This document shows positions 1-9,703 of a stretch of DNA of 64,000 nucleotides, in pieces. The notes below the pieces were generated by a model. The model was not told the DNA's origin, made no database searches, and worked only from the letters and a program-made list of their open reading frames with translations. Source of the stretch: Blepharisma stoltei (lineage: Eukaryota; Ciliophora; Heterotrichea; Heterotrichida; Blepharismidae); contig CAJZBQ010000027.1 in assembly GCA_914767885.1 (NCBI GenBank), positions 558,001-622,000 on the forward strand, given 5' to 3'. The position numbers and the translations under genes were made by a program. How positions within the stretch are numbered: position 1 is the first letter of the stretch; the number at the start of each line of letters is the position of its first letter.

Positions 1-584
1 CATGGAGATTTACTTCTAACTTTTTGTTCATTATAATCATAATACCCAGGACCTGGGCTGGAAACCTTTGATTCCGTTAACTTCCTCTTTTCTTTGCTAA
101 AAGTCCCAGGACTATTTATGTGGCTAAATTCAGAGTTATATTTCTGCGTATTTTGGCTGATGGATCGGCTTTGGATTATATTTAAGTTTGAGAAGCTTTT
201 ATTTAATGGAATGAACTTTGACCTTGACCAATGATTATCATCATATAAATCAGCAGATCGAAAAATTGGTAACGGGGACCCTGGAGATTTTTTTTCAGGA
301 GTTTTCGGCTCTGTTGAATTTTGAGTTTTTAAATCTGGACTTGGCTGGGTTGATTCATCTCGAATTATCCCGCTAGAGGAGGTTCAGATAATATCGACAG
401 CATTATTAATAATGATTTTCAAGTCCTCTTTGAAATTGGGGTTCTGATTAAGAGATGAAGAGCTGATGTCTTCAAGTAATAGATTGAGTCTGCTTAAAAA
501 ACCTAATTTTTCTAGCCCAATAACGCTATCCTGGACATTTTGGTAAGTGCTTATTTTCTCTTTTATCTTTGATCGATATGACAT
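1..584 (-). CDS. SHIPPO (PG-rich) repeat protein, 3' end off window
   Basis: The frame starts at ATG 582-584 and stays open to the window edge if the TGA just beyond position 384 is read as Trp (DII-W-TSSS). The N-terminal 60 residues look helical. The rest is Ser/Pro/Lys rich and has PG motifs such as INSPGTF and SPGPGYYDYN, which match the STPGPGxY SHIPPO consensus of sperm-tail/ciliary proteins (ODF3/CIMAP-like). Such proteins sit inside or along axonemal microtubules; a ciliary or cortical role here is inference. The C-terminus is missing because the window ends. Confidence 0.6.
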
Positions 585-706
585 TTATTAAATAACTCTA
601 CTGATTTAATTTGATTTGGTGAATAACAATTTTATTGAAAATTGAGCCAAAATTATTTCTTTATACCCAAATCGAAACAAATAATTTAAATAATAAATAA
701 AATTTT

Positions 707-1015
707 TACTCTCCCTTTGTTAAATGAGCAAAAAAATTCGCTTGCCCACTAAGAGGGGCTTGAAATTTTTCTAATGAAAGCTATACAGCGCCCTTTGGGG
801 TTAAAATCAAAGGAACTAAGAAGTCAAATTGAAAAGTAAAATTTTTTTAGAATGAAGACTGTTTAGAATTCTACAGAAATTATAGAGATTTAATTATAAT
901 AATTATCCTTATTTATTAAAATATTTTTTGAGCAAAATTTTATCTCTAATAGTGAGTGGTTATTTTCCCAAGCAAGGGATTTTTCCAATGATTTTGCTCG
1001 CTTATGTGAGAGAGT
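707..1015. mobile_element. Decayed MITE-type IES in intergenic DNA
   Basis: A TA-bounded segment starting TACTCTCCC...GAGCAAAA and ending ...GCTCGC...GAGAGAGT before TA 1016-1017. The ends form an imperfect inverted repeat related to the CTCCCCCCTCCGTGAGCGAA family seen elsewhere in the window. An inner GAGGGG motif and the internal TTTTTCCAATGATTTTG stretch are also shared. It lies between the divergent SHIPPO and RCC1 genes. Together with its flanks it fills the 585-1184 gap, where I see no other gene. Confidence 0.6.
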
Positions 1016-1184
1016 TAGTAATCAATTTTTTTTAAAATACTAAAAACTCTTAAAAATTGTCATACACTTGCTTTATAAATATTTAAAAAATGCCAAATAA
1101 TTAAGCCTTTTCCAATTTTTAATGTCGAAAAATGTAAAGATTTTATTTTAAATTTTTGAATTATTATTTAAAAAAACGTTAAAC

Positions 1185-4100
1185 ATGGAAGGATATACTG
1201 AAATTTTCGCTTGGGGAGCAGACCACTTCGGCCAATTAGGACTTGGAGGTAAATTAAGTGGCAAGACATATACACTTCCACGATTTTGTAGTTTCAATGT
1301 TATAATCAAAGATATCTCATGTGGCGAAGAACATAGTGCTTTTATTTCTTCTTCAGGGCATGTTTACTGTATGGGCAGCAACAGTGATGGCAGGCTAGGA
1401 ATTGGCGACAAATCAATAAGGTTAAGTTCTTCTCCTTGCTTAGTCGAAAGGTTATCAAATTATAAAGCATCTCGAATCTCCTGCGGGTGGGGTCACACTA
1501 TTGCAGTAACTGAACAAGGCTTCGCTTTTTCATGGGGTGTTGGAGAATTTGGAGCACTCGGAAATGGAAGTAATGATACTCAATGAACCCCTGTAAGAAT
1601 GGAAGTTCCTGAAAACTTGAAAATAAGGCAAGCTAGCTGTGGGTCAAGGCATACTGCACTGATTGCTGAAGAAGGATACAGGAAAATTTTACTCACATGT
1701 GGAGCTGGAGAAGCAGGACAATTAGGAACTGGCAGAAGAGAAAAAGAATTAGCTCCTGTGTATAGCCTGAGAACCTTTATGGCTTGGGCTTCCGATCTTT
1801 TTCGGCGGGAAAGAGGGGAGCTAGTTTCACTAACTAATGTTGGCTTTGTCAACTCTCCAAATGGAAGAAACCACGCAGAAAGTGGTTGTGTCACTTGTTG
1901 AGTTGGCCAGACCAACATTAGTTGGTGAAACCAACCCCCTCTTTCCCTTCGGGAAAAATCGGGGAGCCCAGCCATAAAGATGCTCAGGCGATATATTCAT
2001 ACAAATGAAGATGTAAAAAATGCAGCTTCAGGAGTATATCATACACTATTTGTTACAGTAAATGGAAGCGTCTATGCAATGGGTGGAAATTCCTTTGGCC
2101 AGCTTGGAACTGGGGATAAAAAGAGCTATAGTAGGCCTGAAAAAATAAAGCACTTAGAAAATGTTTATATTGAAAAAGTAAGTGCAGGGCAACATTCAGC
2201 AGCTTTAAGTGATAAAGGTCATTTATTTGTATGGGGAACGAGTGCATTTGGTGAATATTTGTTACCACAGCGATTTAACAATGGGTCTGGGCCAATAAAA
2301 GATGTAGACATAGGAGGAAGTTTTGGAGCTGCTTTGGATTCTTCAAATACTTTGTATGTATGGGGAGGAAATAGTAATGGAGAACTTGGTCTTGGAGATG
2401 CAGAAACAAGAACAAGCATGACTCCAGTCTCAGCATTAAAAGATAAACAAGTAAGAAGCGTAGCTTGTGGGGGTGGATTTTGCATCGGCCTTGGAAATGA
2501 TATAGCTTCTCCTTATCGGCCAAACAAAGACCAGGCATCAAGATCAAGGGCTGCAACTCCTAGTAGATGGCAAGAGCCAAGTCAAAGCAGAGAAGTGACT
2601 CCTGATTCTTCATTTACAAGAAATAAACGGGATGAAAGAAACCAAGAACAAATGCCAAGGTTCTCATTGATGGAAGAAAAACACCACACACGAGCTAGGA
2701 GTGTACTTGGAAATAAAAACTCTATAGAAGAAAGAACAATAATAAACAGAAGCAGAGATGCCTCGAAAAACTCATATACCTTGCAAAATTTAGCAGAAAA
2801 CCAGTATGACCAAGATACTTCTGAAATATTGAGACCTGACTTTTCAAGCTTAGTAAGAAATCGCAAAAGCAAGAACTTGTCTACTGATATGAATTTCAGT
2901 GCTCAAGATATAGTAGCTTTTGATAGAGGGCAAGCAAGGACTCCACTAATTGGATCTAGAGAGCTATCAAGAAAAGAGCGGGAAGCTGATATAGAAATCG
3001 AAAATACGAAGCAAAGGAACGAAAAGCTGATGAGAACGATGGAATTTGATTTTAACAGCAAACAAAGGAAGTTAGAGTCTCAAATTCAAGACTTGGAATA
3101 TAAGCTTGACACTAAATGCAAGGATAATGACAGACTCTTACATGAACTTAAGCAAGTGTCATCTCAATATCAAGACTTAAAAGTAGAAAATGAAAGGCTT
3201 GGGGCTAACTTTTCAGATGAGCACACCAAAAATGAAAGACTGGAAATAGAATTCCAAGAAATGTCAGAGCAGCTTTATAGAGCAAAACAAGAGATTGAGC
3301 AGCTGCAAGCTAAAAATAAAGCTATAGTAAGAGATTTGCAAGCAGCTGAGTCTAAGCAAGCTTATCAAAACAAAGCAAATGAAGCTAAAGAGAAAGAAAT
3401 TGAAAAACTGACAAGCAGAAATCGGCAGCTGGAAATAAAACTTCAAGATGCTGAAGTCGAAATCGACAGACTTTCTGATAAACTGAATGTAGAGTTGACC
3501 AATAATGAAAGGCTTGGACTAAAAAACCAGGAATATAGCGAACAATTGATGATTTTGAAAGAAGATCTTGACTTTTCAGTTGCAAACGTAACGGAGCTGG
3601 AGTTCCAAAACCAAAGCTCAAATTCAGATAATTTAATGCTTAAAAAAATGATTGAAGACTTAAAACAGCAGTATAGTCAAGAAAAAGAAAAGAACATATA
3701 TCATGCTAAATTGAACAAAAATAGTATGAATTGGGATATCATAATTAAAAATATTTTGGTAATTGTTGTTTATAATATCTAGTATTTTTTTGATTTAAAT
3801 CTAAAGAGTATATTGCAATCCAACGATGAAAAACTGAAAAGAACCCAATTGGAAAGGGTAATAGAAGAAGAAAAAGCAAGGAGAGCTCAGCTAGAAAAAA
3901 ATATTGAAGAAGAAAGAAGCAAGAAAATGAGCTTACAAAGGCAAATTGATGAAGAAAGCTTCAAAAGAAATCAAGTTGAAAAACAGTTTGATGATGAAAA
4001 GCTCAAAAGAAACCAAGCTGAAAGGCAGATTGATGAAGAAAATTTCAGAAAAAATCAAGTAGAGAGGCAGCTCGAAGAAGAAAAAATACAAAAAATGCAA

Positions 4101-5192
4101 CTGGAAAAACAGCTGGAAGATGAAAAGCTTAAAAGGATGCAGACAGAAAACAATCTTCAGCTTATTTATGAAGAAAAAAGGAAAGTAGATGAATTTTTAA
4201 GACAAACGCAATCCCAGCTCGACAGCACATCAAATAAGCTGTCGCAAATTTCCAATAAATATGAAACTGACAAGAACAGCTGGTCACTTTCTGCTGATAA
4301 AACGAATAAAGAAGCTATTGATTTGAAATCAGATCTAGAAAGATTTAAACGAGAGTGCTCAGACCTTAAGCTCTTCATTGACCAAGTTAACAAAGAGAAG
4401 ATTGATTTGCAATCAGAGCTCGATAAAAAGTCTAGAGAAATCCTTGAACTGCAATCCAGCTTAGAAGATGTATCATATGAGCATGATAAGGCTAAGCAAT
4501 TCCTTACAGAAAACAAAGCCCAATCAGATCAAAGTCTTGCTACATATGAACAAGAAAATCGGTATCTAAAACAAAGCATCAGTGATATGAAATACGAAGT
4601 AGAAAAACTGGCACAGCAAATATCTGAGCAGCTTGAAGTGATTGATATTGCTTCTAAAACTAGCGAAGAATGGGAAATAAAATACAATAAACTTCAAGCT
4701 GACAATCAGCAACTTCAAATAGAATTTTCTGAATTGGAAGCAAAAAACAAGCATTTATTCGAAAGTCTTGAAAAAGAATTGTCATTGAGAGCTAAGGAAT
4801 ATAAAGAAAGGACGCTGTCTATGCTTACCACTCCAATGAGAAGTACCCAAGCATCTCCATTTATAAGCAAACCGTCAATCATGGTGTCAACGTCTCCTTA
4901 TGAATCTTTTGGGATGTCAACTCCTCTGAATAGAAAAACACCTTTGCCTGAGCAGCATGAAAGGACTGGAAATGCAGCTGCAAAACTGCTTGAAACACTT
5001 GAAGCTGAGTCGCCTTTGAGAGGAAACTCACCAACAAGGCTTAATATGAGCTCTTTATCACCACTTAGAGGAGGACAGACTATGCCTACTAGAAGTACAA
5101 CGCCATCAAGACACGATCTTAATTCCAGAGTTAGTTCACTTATGCAAAGCCGAGCTCGCTTAAGAGAGCTTGAAAATGCTGGAAATATTTAA
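1185..5192 (+). CDS. RCC1-repeat / coiled-coil protein (two IESs)
   Basis: About 1,220 aa after removal of two inserts (1761-1991 and 3697-3810); 4008-231-114 nt = 1,221 codons. Residues 1 to about 360 carry RCC1 propeller repeats (GADHFGQLGLG, GSNSDGRLGIG, GVGEFGALGNG, GGNSFGQLGTGD). Residues about 500-1080 are a long coiled coil with repeated EEEK/QLE heptads. The tail is Ser/Thr-Pro rich (STTPSRHD, SPLRGG). TGA at 1583-1585 is Trp (NDTQ-W-TPV). Joining at TA gives GTG-TAT-ATT-CAT (PVYIHTNED) and AAC-ATA-TTG-CAA (KNILQSND). RCC1 plus coiled-coil proteins of ciliates are often cytoskeletal; the exact role is unknown. The ATG is preceded by in-frame stops. Confidence 0.85.
1761..1991. mobile_element. 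MITE-like IES inside RCC1 gene, open in frame
   Basis: TA-bounded insert whose ends are long inverted repeats: TATAGCCTGAG...CTTTATGGCT on the left and its imperfect complement ...AGCCATAAAGATGCTCAGGCGATA on the right. The interior is also largely self-complementary (GTTTCACTAACTAATGTTGG against CCAACATTAGTTGGTGAAAC). It is 231 bp, a multiple of three. The host frame is open across it when TGA is Trp. Excision leaving one TA joins ELAPV to YIHTNED within an RCC1 repeat. Confidence 0.8.
3697..3810. other. Short TA-bounded IES (114 bp) in RCC1 gene
   Basis: AT-rich insert in the coiled-coil part, between TA 3697-3698 and TA 3811-3812. It carries an in-frame TAG. Removal of 114 bp keeps the frame (KEKN-I-LQSND). 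No clear terminal repeats. Confidence 0.8.
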
Positions 5193-5438
5193 ATTATAAC
5201 ATATTTTTAAATTTAATTCTATAGCTTTTTCCCAGTCATGCTAATTTTCCACCAAAGAAGGTTATATGAATATCTAATTTTTATATGAGCTATCTTTATT
5301 TGAAACCAAAAGCAATTTTAATAATATATCTATAATAATTAATAATTTTATTGAATAATGTGCTAACGCGACTAGTCATTTTTTTAAATTAACGGAAAAA
5401 TCAGCATTTAAACTAAATTTTTATTTAACGGCATATAA

Positions 5439-6755
5439 ATGATTATTTTGCTACTTTGCTCAATTTTAGGTGTCTACTCTGGAGCACCTGGTCTTTTTAA
5501 AGCGCCTACATTACTATCAAAATCATCCCAACCTAAATCAAGCTGGGATCTTACAATGGAAGAATTTGATGCCCTTCAAAATAATTTCAAACGTTCTTAC
5601 AATGATTTCGTTAAATGGGGAGAAAAACTTCATGAACTGAAAATGCAAGCGAGTGATGAGATATTAAAAGAATTATTTGGAAACGTAGGAAGAAGAGACT
5701 TTAAAAAAGAAATCAGGAGATGCGGATTGTTTACACATGTTGAAGCTGATTTAAAATATGTTAAAAATGTATGCAAGGCAGACAGCCCAAGTTATGAATT
5801 TATTAAAGATATATTAAGCAGCTTAAAAGAGTCTGCAAGCTCATGTGAAACTTTACCTGTGAAGCATAAAGATGAAATTATTAAAATTTATGAGGAGTAT
5901 GGAAATAAGCCAACAAGTTTTCTCGAAATTGAAGAAAGCATTATGGAAGCAATTCTGCAAGGAGAAGGATCAGTAGGGTTTCTTGAAAACATGCTAGGAG
6001 TTGGAATGGAATCGAATGCTGAGATGGAATTGAAAGATATGGATAATGCTAGTGAAGACAAGAAAGTAAAACCTAAATTTATTGAGCTTGAAAAAGGAGG
6101 AGTTTTTGAATCTGTTGTTCTTATTGAAGATAATAAGAAAAGTGATAATTTGTCTGAGGAAGAAATAGAAGGAGACTTAGTAGAGGAGCTAGAAGATGTG
6201 AGTGAAGATCTTCAAGACTCAGATGAAGGGTTAATTCAGCAAATTGACATAATACCACCTGTTGATTTACAAACTGGGCCTGAAGAAATATTAGAGTCAT
6301 TAGAAGAAGAGAGCTCTGAAAATTTAGAAAGTGAAGAAGAAGAAGAAGAAGAATCTTTGCAAAGTGTTGAAGACGCTGATGAAACTGCCTTGATAAGTGT
6401 AGAGGAGACTGCTGCTGATGAGCCTGTGCTAATAGATGCAGAGGAAAGTGTAGCTGAATCTGAACAAGAAAGTGAAATGGTCGAGGAAGGTCAGGATAAT
6501 AATTCTGAAATCAAAGAAGAAGCTAATGATATCAAAACTGATACTGCTTCTGAACAAGTATCTAAGCCTGCTAGTGAGAAAGTGGATGATATAAAAAGTG
6601 TTGATGAAATAATAGAGAATCCACTTCAAACTATTATAGACAACTATGCCAAGGATACAGAGAACTTGTGTAACGAATTTCATGAGCTTGTTTCTCAAAT
6701 TATCAAGCTTACAGATTCTGGGCATATCATTATGAATAGATTCTTCATTGAGTAA
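5439..6755 (+). CDS. Secreted acidic protein, unknown function
   Basis: 438 aa, uninterrupted. The N-terminus MIILLLCSILGVYSGAPG is a clear signal peptide with likely cleavage near residue 15-17. The middle (about residues 50-170) is helical with four Cys spaced like a small disulfide-bonded domain (RRCGLF, NVCKAD, SSCETL). Residues about 190-390 are extremely Glu/Asp/Ser rich (SEEEEEEESLQ). The C-terminus is again helical (NLCNEFHELVSQII). I do not recognise the family. The acidic stretch suggests a Ca2+-buffering or granule-matrix protein, but that is only a guess from composition. Confidence 0.7.
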   Translation: MIILLLCSILGVYSGAPGLFKAPTLLSKSSQPKSSWDLTMEEFDALQNNFKRSYNDFVKWGEKLHELKMQASDEILKELFGNVGRRDFKKEIRRCGLFTHVEADLKYVKNVCKADSPSYEFIKDILSSLKESASSCETLPVKHKDEIIKIYEEYGNKPTSFLEIEESIMEAILQGEGSVGFLENMLGVGMESNAEMELKDMDNASEDKKVKPKFIELEKGGVFESVVLIEDNKKSDNLSEEEIEGDLVEELEDVSEDLQDSDEGLIQQIDIIPPVDLQTGPEEILESLEEESSENLESEEEEEEESLQSVEDADETALISVEETAADEPVLIDAEESVAESEQESEMVEEGQDNNSEIKEEANDIKTDTASEQVSKPASEKVDDIKSVDEIIENPLQTIIDNYAKDTENLCNEFHELVSQIIKLTDSGHIIMNRFFIE

Positions 6756-7034
6756 CATTAAATAACTTTATGTTTTAAATATCAAAATAAACGAAGTATA
6801 TTAAATTTTTCAAAAAGCAAAATAGCTGATATGTCTGATAATTTTAAGCGAGACCCAGCTGACATTGGATTAATTAATTTTTGCTTATATTTATATAAAA
6901 ATACCCTGCTCTAATAATTTCTTCATATATTTGTCAATGTGAAATATTGCCAAACATATGAGTTCTAAATATTGCTAATTTATTGTCAATAATTTTTAAC
7001 CATGAAGATTTATTAATTCTCTAGTGTCTTATTA

Positions 7035-7950
7035 ATGCTAACTCTCCTCCTCTATAAATTTATATATTAACTTTTTTTTTCAAAATGTCTAATTTGAAAT
7101 AAAAATCAATTTAATTTGCACAATGTATTTTTTTAATGCAAGCTACTTAAAATTAAGCATAATTAGATAGAGATGATATTATACTAATATATATTAAAAT
7201 ATTCTTTTCATAAAAAATTTTGTTCGCTGATGAAGTGTGGGTTTTTACCCAAAATATAGGGTTTTTCCAATGATTTTGTTTGCTCACAGAGGGGGAGTAA
7301 GCAAAAGGAAGACAGAAATAAAGTCAAGCCTGAAATCCAAGCTTATTCTACTAAACTCTGCACTCGCATCAAAAGATTCATTTCTCCCGAACTGCAAACC
7401 TCCTCCAATCAAATATTCAAGACCTAAATCATCTAGTTCCAAATCTCCATTTGAAGTGAATGGAACTCAAATTTTAACCCCTATTAAGGAACCTCTTCCT
7501 CTTCAATCCGCAAACTATATCGAATTATTAAATCATTCATTAGTTTATTCTTCAACGATTTCCCACAGTGCCAAGTATATAGCACCGATTTCTCGATTTG
7601 ATTTATCTTCATGCGCAGATGGAGAATTTGTGCAACCGAAAACAAAAAGAGATCGCTCTTCTTTTAGCAGTAACCTGAAAAGGAGAAAAAAATCAGCAAC
7701 TGTCGATCAAGGCTCATTTATAAGAAGCAACTTTGAAGTTCCTATTAAAGTCAGTCTTAGCAACAAATCAGTTGGAAATATATCATTTACTACAAGCAAA
7801 TGCTTGCCTAAGTTTCATATATTAAAGTATCAGGAAAATGCCCGTAGAAACACCGCGAGCTCGTTCAGCTCATCTTCATCTAAATTTGCGGTTAAAAGAG
7901 TGAAGATACCATCTACGAGCAATTTTGACTTGACTCCTGTAAATATTTAG
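7035..7950 (+). CDS. Basic Ser-rich hypothetical protein, IES after the start codon
   Basis: 218 aa after removing 7039-7297; 916-259 nt = 219 codons. The start is ATG 7035-7037. Excision at TA gives ATG-CTA-AGC-AAA-AGG (MLSKRKTEIKSSLK). Without excision, the ATG would run into the insert. The protein is Ser/Lys/Pro rich (PKSSSSKSPFEV, SSFSSNLKRRKKSA), with an NLS-like RRKK cluster and no recognised domain. It could be nuclear or cytoskeletal. Stop is TAG. Confidence 0.6.
7039..7297. mobile_element. MITE-type IES two bases into codon 2
   Basis: Bounded by TA 7039-7040 and TA 7298-7299. Left end TAACTCTCCTCCTC; right end TTTGCTCACAGAGGGGGAGT; both are diverged copies of the CTCCCCCTCCGTGAGC family ends. 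The right part has the characteristic second copy (GTTCGCTGATGAAGTGTGGG) followed by TTTTTCCAATGATTTTGTT. 259 bp. Confidence 0.75.
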
Positions 7951-8041
7951 GTAATCAAAGTTTTAAGTGTAAATAAGCAATAAATATTCTAGTATTTATT
8001 TAAATAGTCTATTGTTTATGCAGCAATTATTTCATGATTAG

Positions 8042-9647
8042 CTAAAGTGTTGATCTGAAGTCCTCATCTCTAGACAATGCAATAATCGGTTCAGAATACT
8101 CGCCCTTTGGAAGCAGCTTGTGAGGCTGCTGTGTTCCTATTTCAACACTCAGAGGGATTGGATTGAATCTATGCACCCATTCTGGCCTCGAAACATTGCC
8201 AATTTTTGTCCTTTTCAACTTTTCAGCTTCTTCTTTCTCCTTGATCATTTGTTTCTTATTTTTCGTCTCAGTTTCTGCTGAATCCTTATCAAGCTCTAAT
8301 CTCGCAAGCTCTGGCTTTGGCAGTCTTAATACAAAATCAGGCTGCCCGAGATCTTTCGGGTTATACTCTTCTCTAAACTTGTGCTTAGAAACGTCTATGT
8401 ATTCATCGAAACCAGTTTTGCCTGCTTTTTCCCTTGCTACAATCATTTTTCTTGTTGTTGCATCTGGGAGCCAAAACGAAGTCACGAATTCAGGCTTTTC
8501 ATTTTTGTTTTCTTTTGGAGGCTCTGGAGGTAAAAGAACTTCTTCTAGCAAGAATGCCTCATATTTTTCTGGAACTGAAATAGGGGGAGGCTTAATTCAC
8601 ACCTAGGCTAGTGGACAAAATTCTTGCTCATTAGCTTACAAGGGTTTAAATTTTTTTTATAAAATAAATATTTTTCATGTTTTAAAACACCCAATTTGGA
8701 AACATTGAAATCAAAATTTATGTTTTATAATTGTAGCTATCTAAAATATAATATTATTAATTAATATTTCCTTAGTCACATCATTAAAAATAAAGTGTGG
8801 AAATAAAAAATTTTTGCTTTCTAAAAAAAGTTTACCTAAAATCGTGATTTTCTCAATAATTTTTGTTCACTAACCAAGTAAGGGGCGATATAGCTATTTC
8901 TTCAGGCTCTCTTTCAGGTAAATTGAGGATATCGAAATCAGGAACCATTCCATTGGTTTTTTTCAAAAGATTAGTAACGTCTATGTATCTTTGTTTGGCC
9001 TTAAATGTGAATTTTATATCTCCTTCTTTTGGGCACATAGCATTCGTAGTTTTTTCGACTGCGCTTTGTTCATATTTCTGTGGAGATGATTTATTAAGCC
9101 GAACTGAACCTTCAGGGTTTATCATCCCTTCAGTTATTTCCAGTTTCTCAAGAGGTTTTTGCTTACTCCCCCTCCGCGAGCAAACAAAACTATTGGAAAA
9201 ATCCCTATTTTTTGGGTCAGTATACAAATATATATAAGTGATAATTATTATAATAAACATTCTAGCTAATTATGTTCCATTTTAAATAAATTCCAATTTT
9301 TTCGAATTGATTTTTTTAAAAAAAAATGACTATAAAAATTTATATATAAACTAAAATCCAATAAATAAACAAAATTTTTTACTCTCTCACAGAGGGGAGT
9401 TAGGATCAACCGCTTCAGGGATATTTTTATTCTTTGGAAGGTGTTTTAAAGTCTTTTTATATCAATATAAAAACTCATGCAACTCATAACCACTAAAAGG
9501 CCCATGCTGCTCTGTAAGATCGCCGATCCAGTCCTTCCCTTCTTTCATTAGCCTGTCAAAATGCTTTCTGTTTTTCGGGTTTGCTACAATTTCATTAGCA
9601 ATTCTTCTGCCTCTTTCTGCAAGTGTAGTCCTCCTCAAGCTCGTCAT
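8042..9647 (-). CDS. Conserved-looking hypothetical protein (two IESs)
   Basis: 356 aa after removing 8593-8890 and 9164-9400; 1606-298-237 nt = 357 codons. It starts at ATG 9645-9647 (MTSLRRTTLAERGRRIA). TGA near 9460 is Trp (HEFLY-W-YKKTLK). Junctions read AVDP-K-QKPLEKLEI and EEIA-K-PPPISVPEK. The charged middle (ETETKNKKQMIKEKEEAEKL) is probably helical; short Pro-rich motifs flank it (RPEWVHRFNPIP). I do not recognise a family. Its style resembles axonemal accessory proteins, which is weak inference. It converges with the 7035-7950 gene. Confidence 0.75.
8593..8890. mobile_element. Decayed MITE-type IES
   Basis: 298 bp between TA 8593-8594 and TA 8891-8892. The ends TAATTCACACCTAGGCTAG and (reverse complement) TATCGCCCCTTACTTGGTTAG are a degenerate inverted repeat of the CTCCCCC/GTGAGCGAAC family. 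Of the two adjacent TAs at the right, only the inner one (8891) gives an open host frame. Confidence 0.7.
9164..9400. mobile_element. MITE-type IES
   Basis: 237 bp between TA 9164-9165 and TA 9401-9402. Left end TACTCCCCCTCCGCGAGCAA; right end CTCTCACAGAGGGGAGT. Removal joins DP to KQKPLEK in the minus-strand gene. Confidence 0.8.
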
Positions 9648-9703
9648 AATTTATTAACTGATATATTAAAATAGATTTCAATAATAAACATTTCTAACCA
9701 AAA

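Noticed and set aside
1599-1901. Separate open frame ending at the TGA in the RCC1 insert
   Set aside because: It is part of the RCC1 gene running into the M1-type IES; TGA is Trp and the frame continues.
1580-1975. Minus-strand frame MAGLPDFSRR...
   Set aside because: Mirror of the palindromic MITE and the RCC1 exon; no family match.
1778-1976. RCC1 IES bounded by the TA 1778 and TA 1975 (197 bp)
   Set aside because: Would break the frame; the inverted repeat continues outward to TA 1761 and TA 1992, which is in frame.
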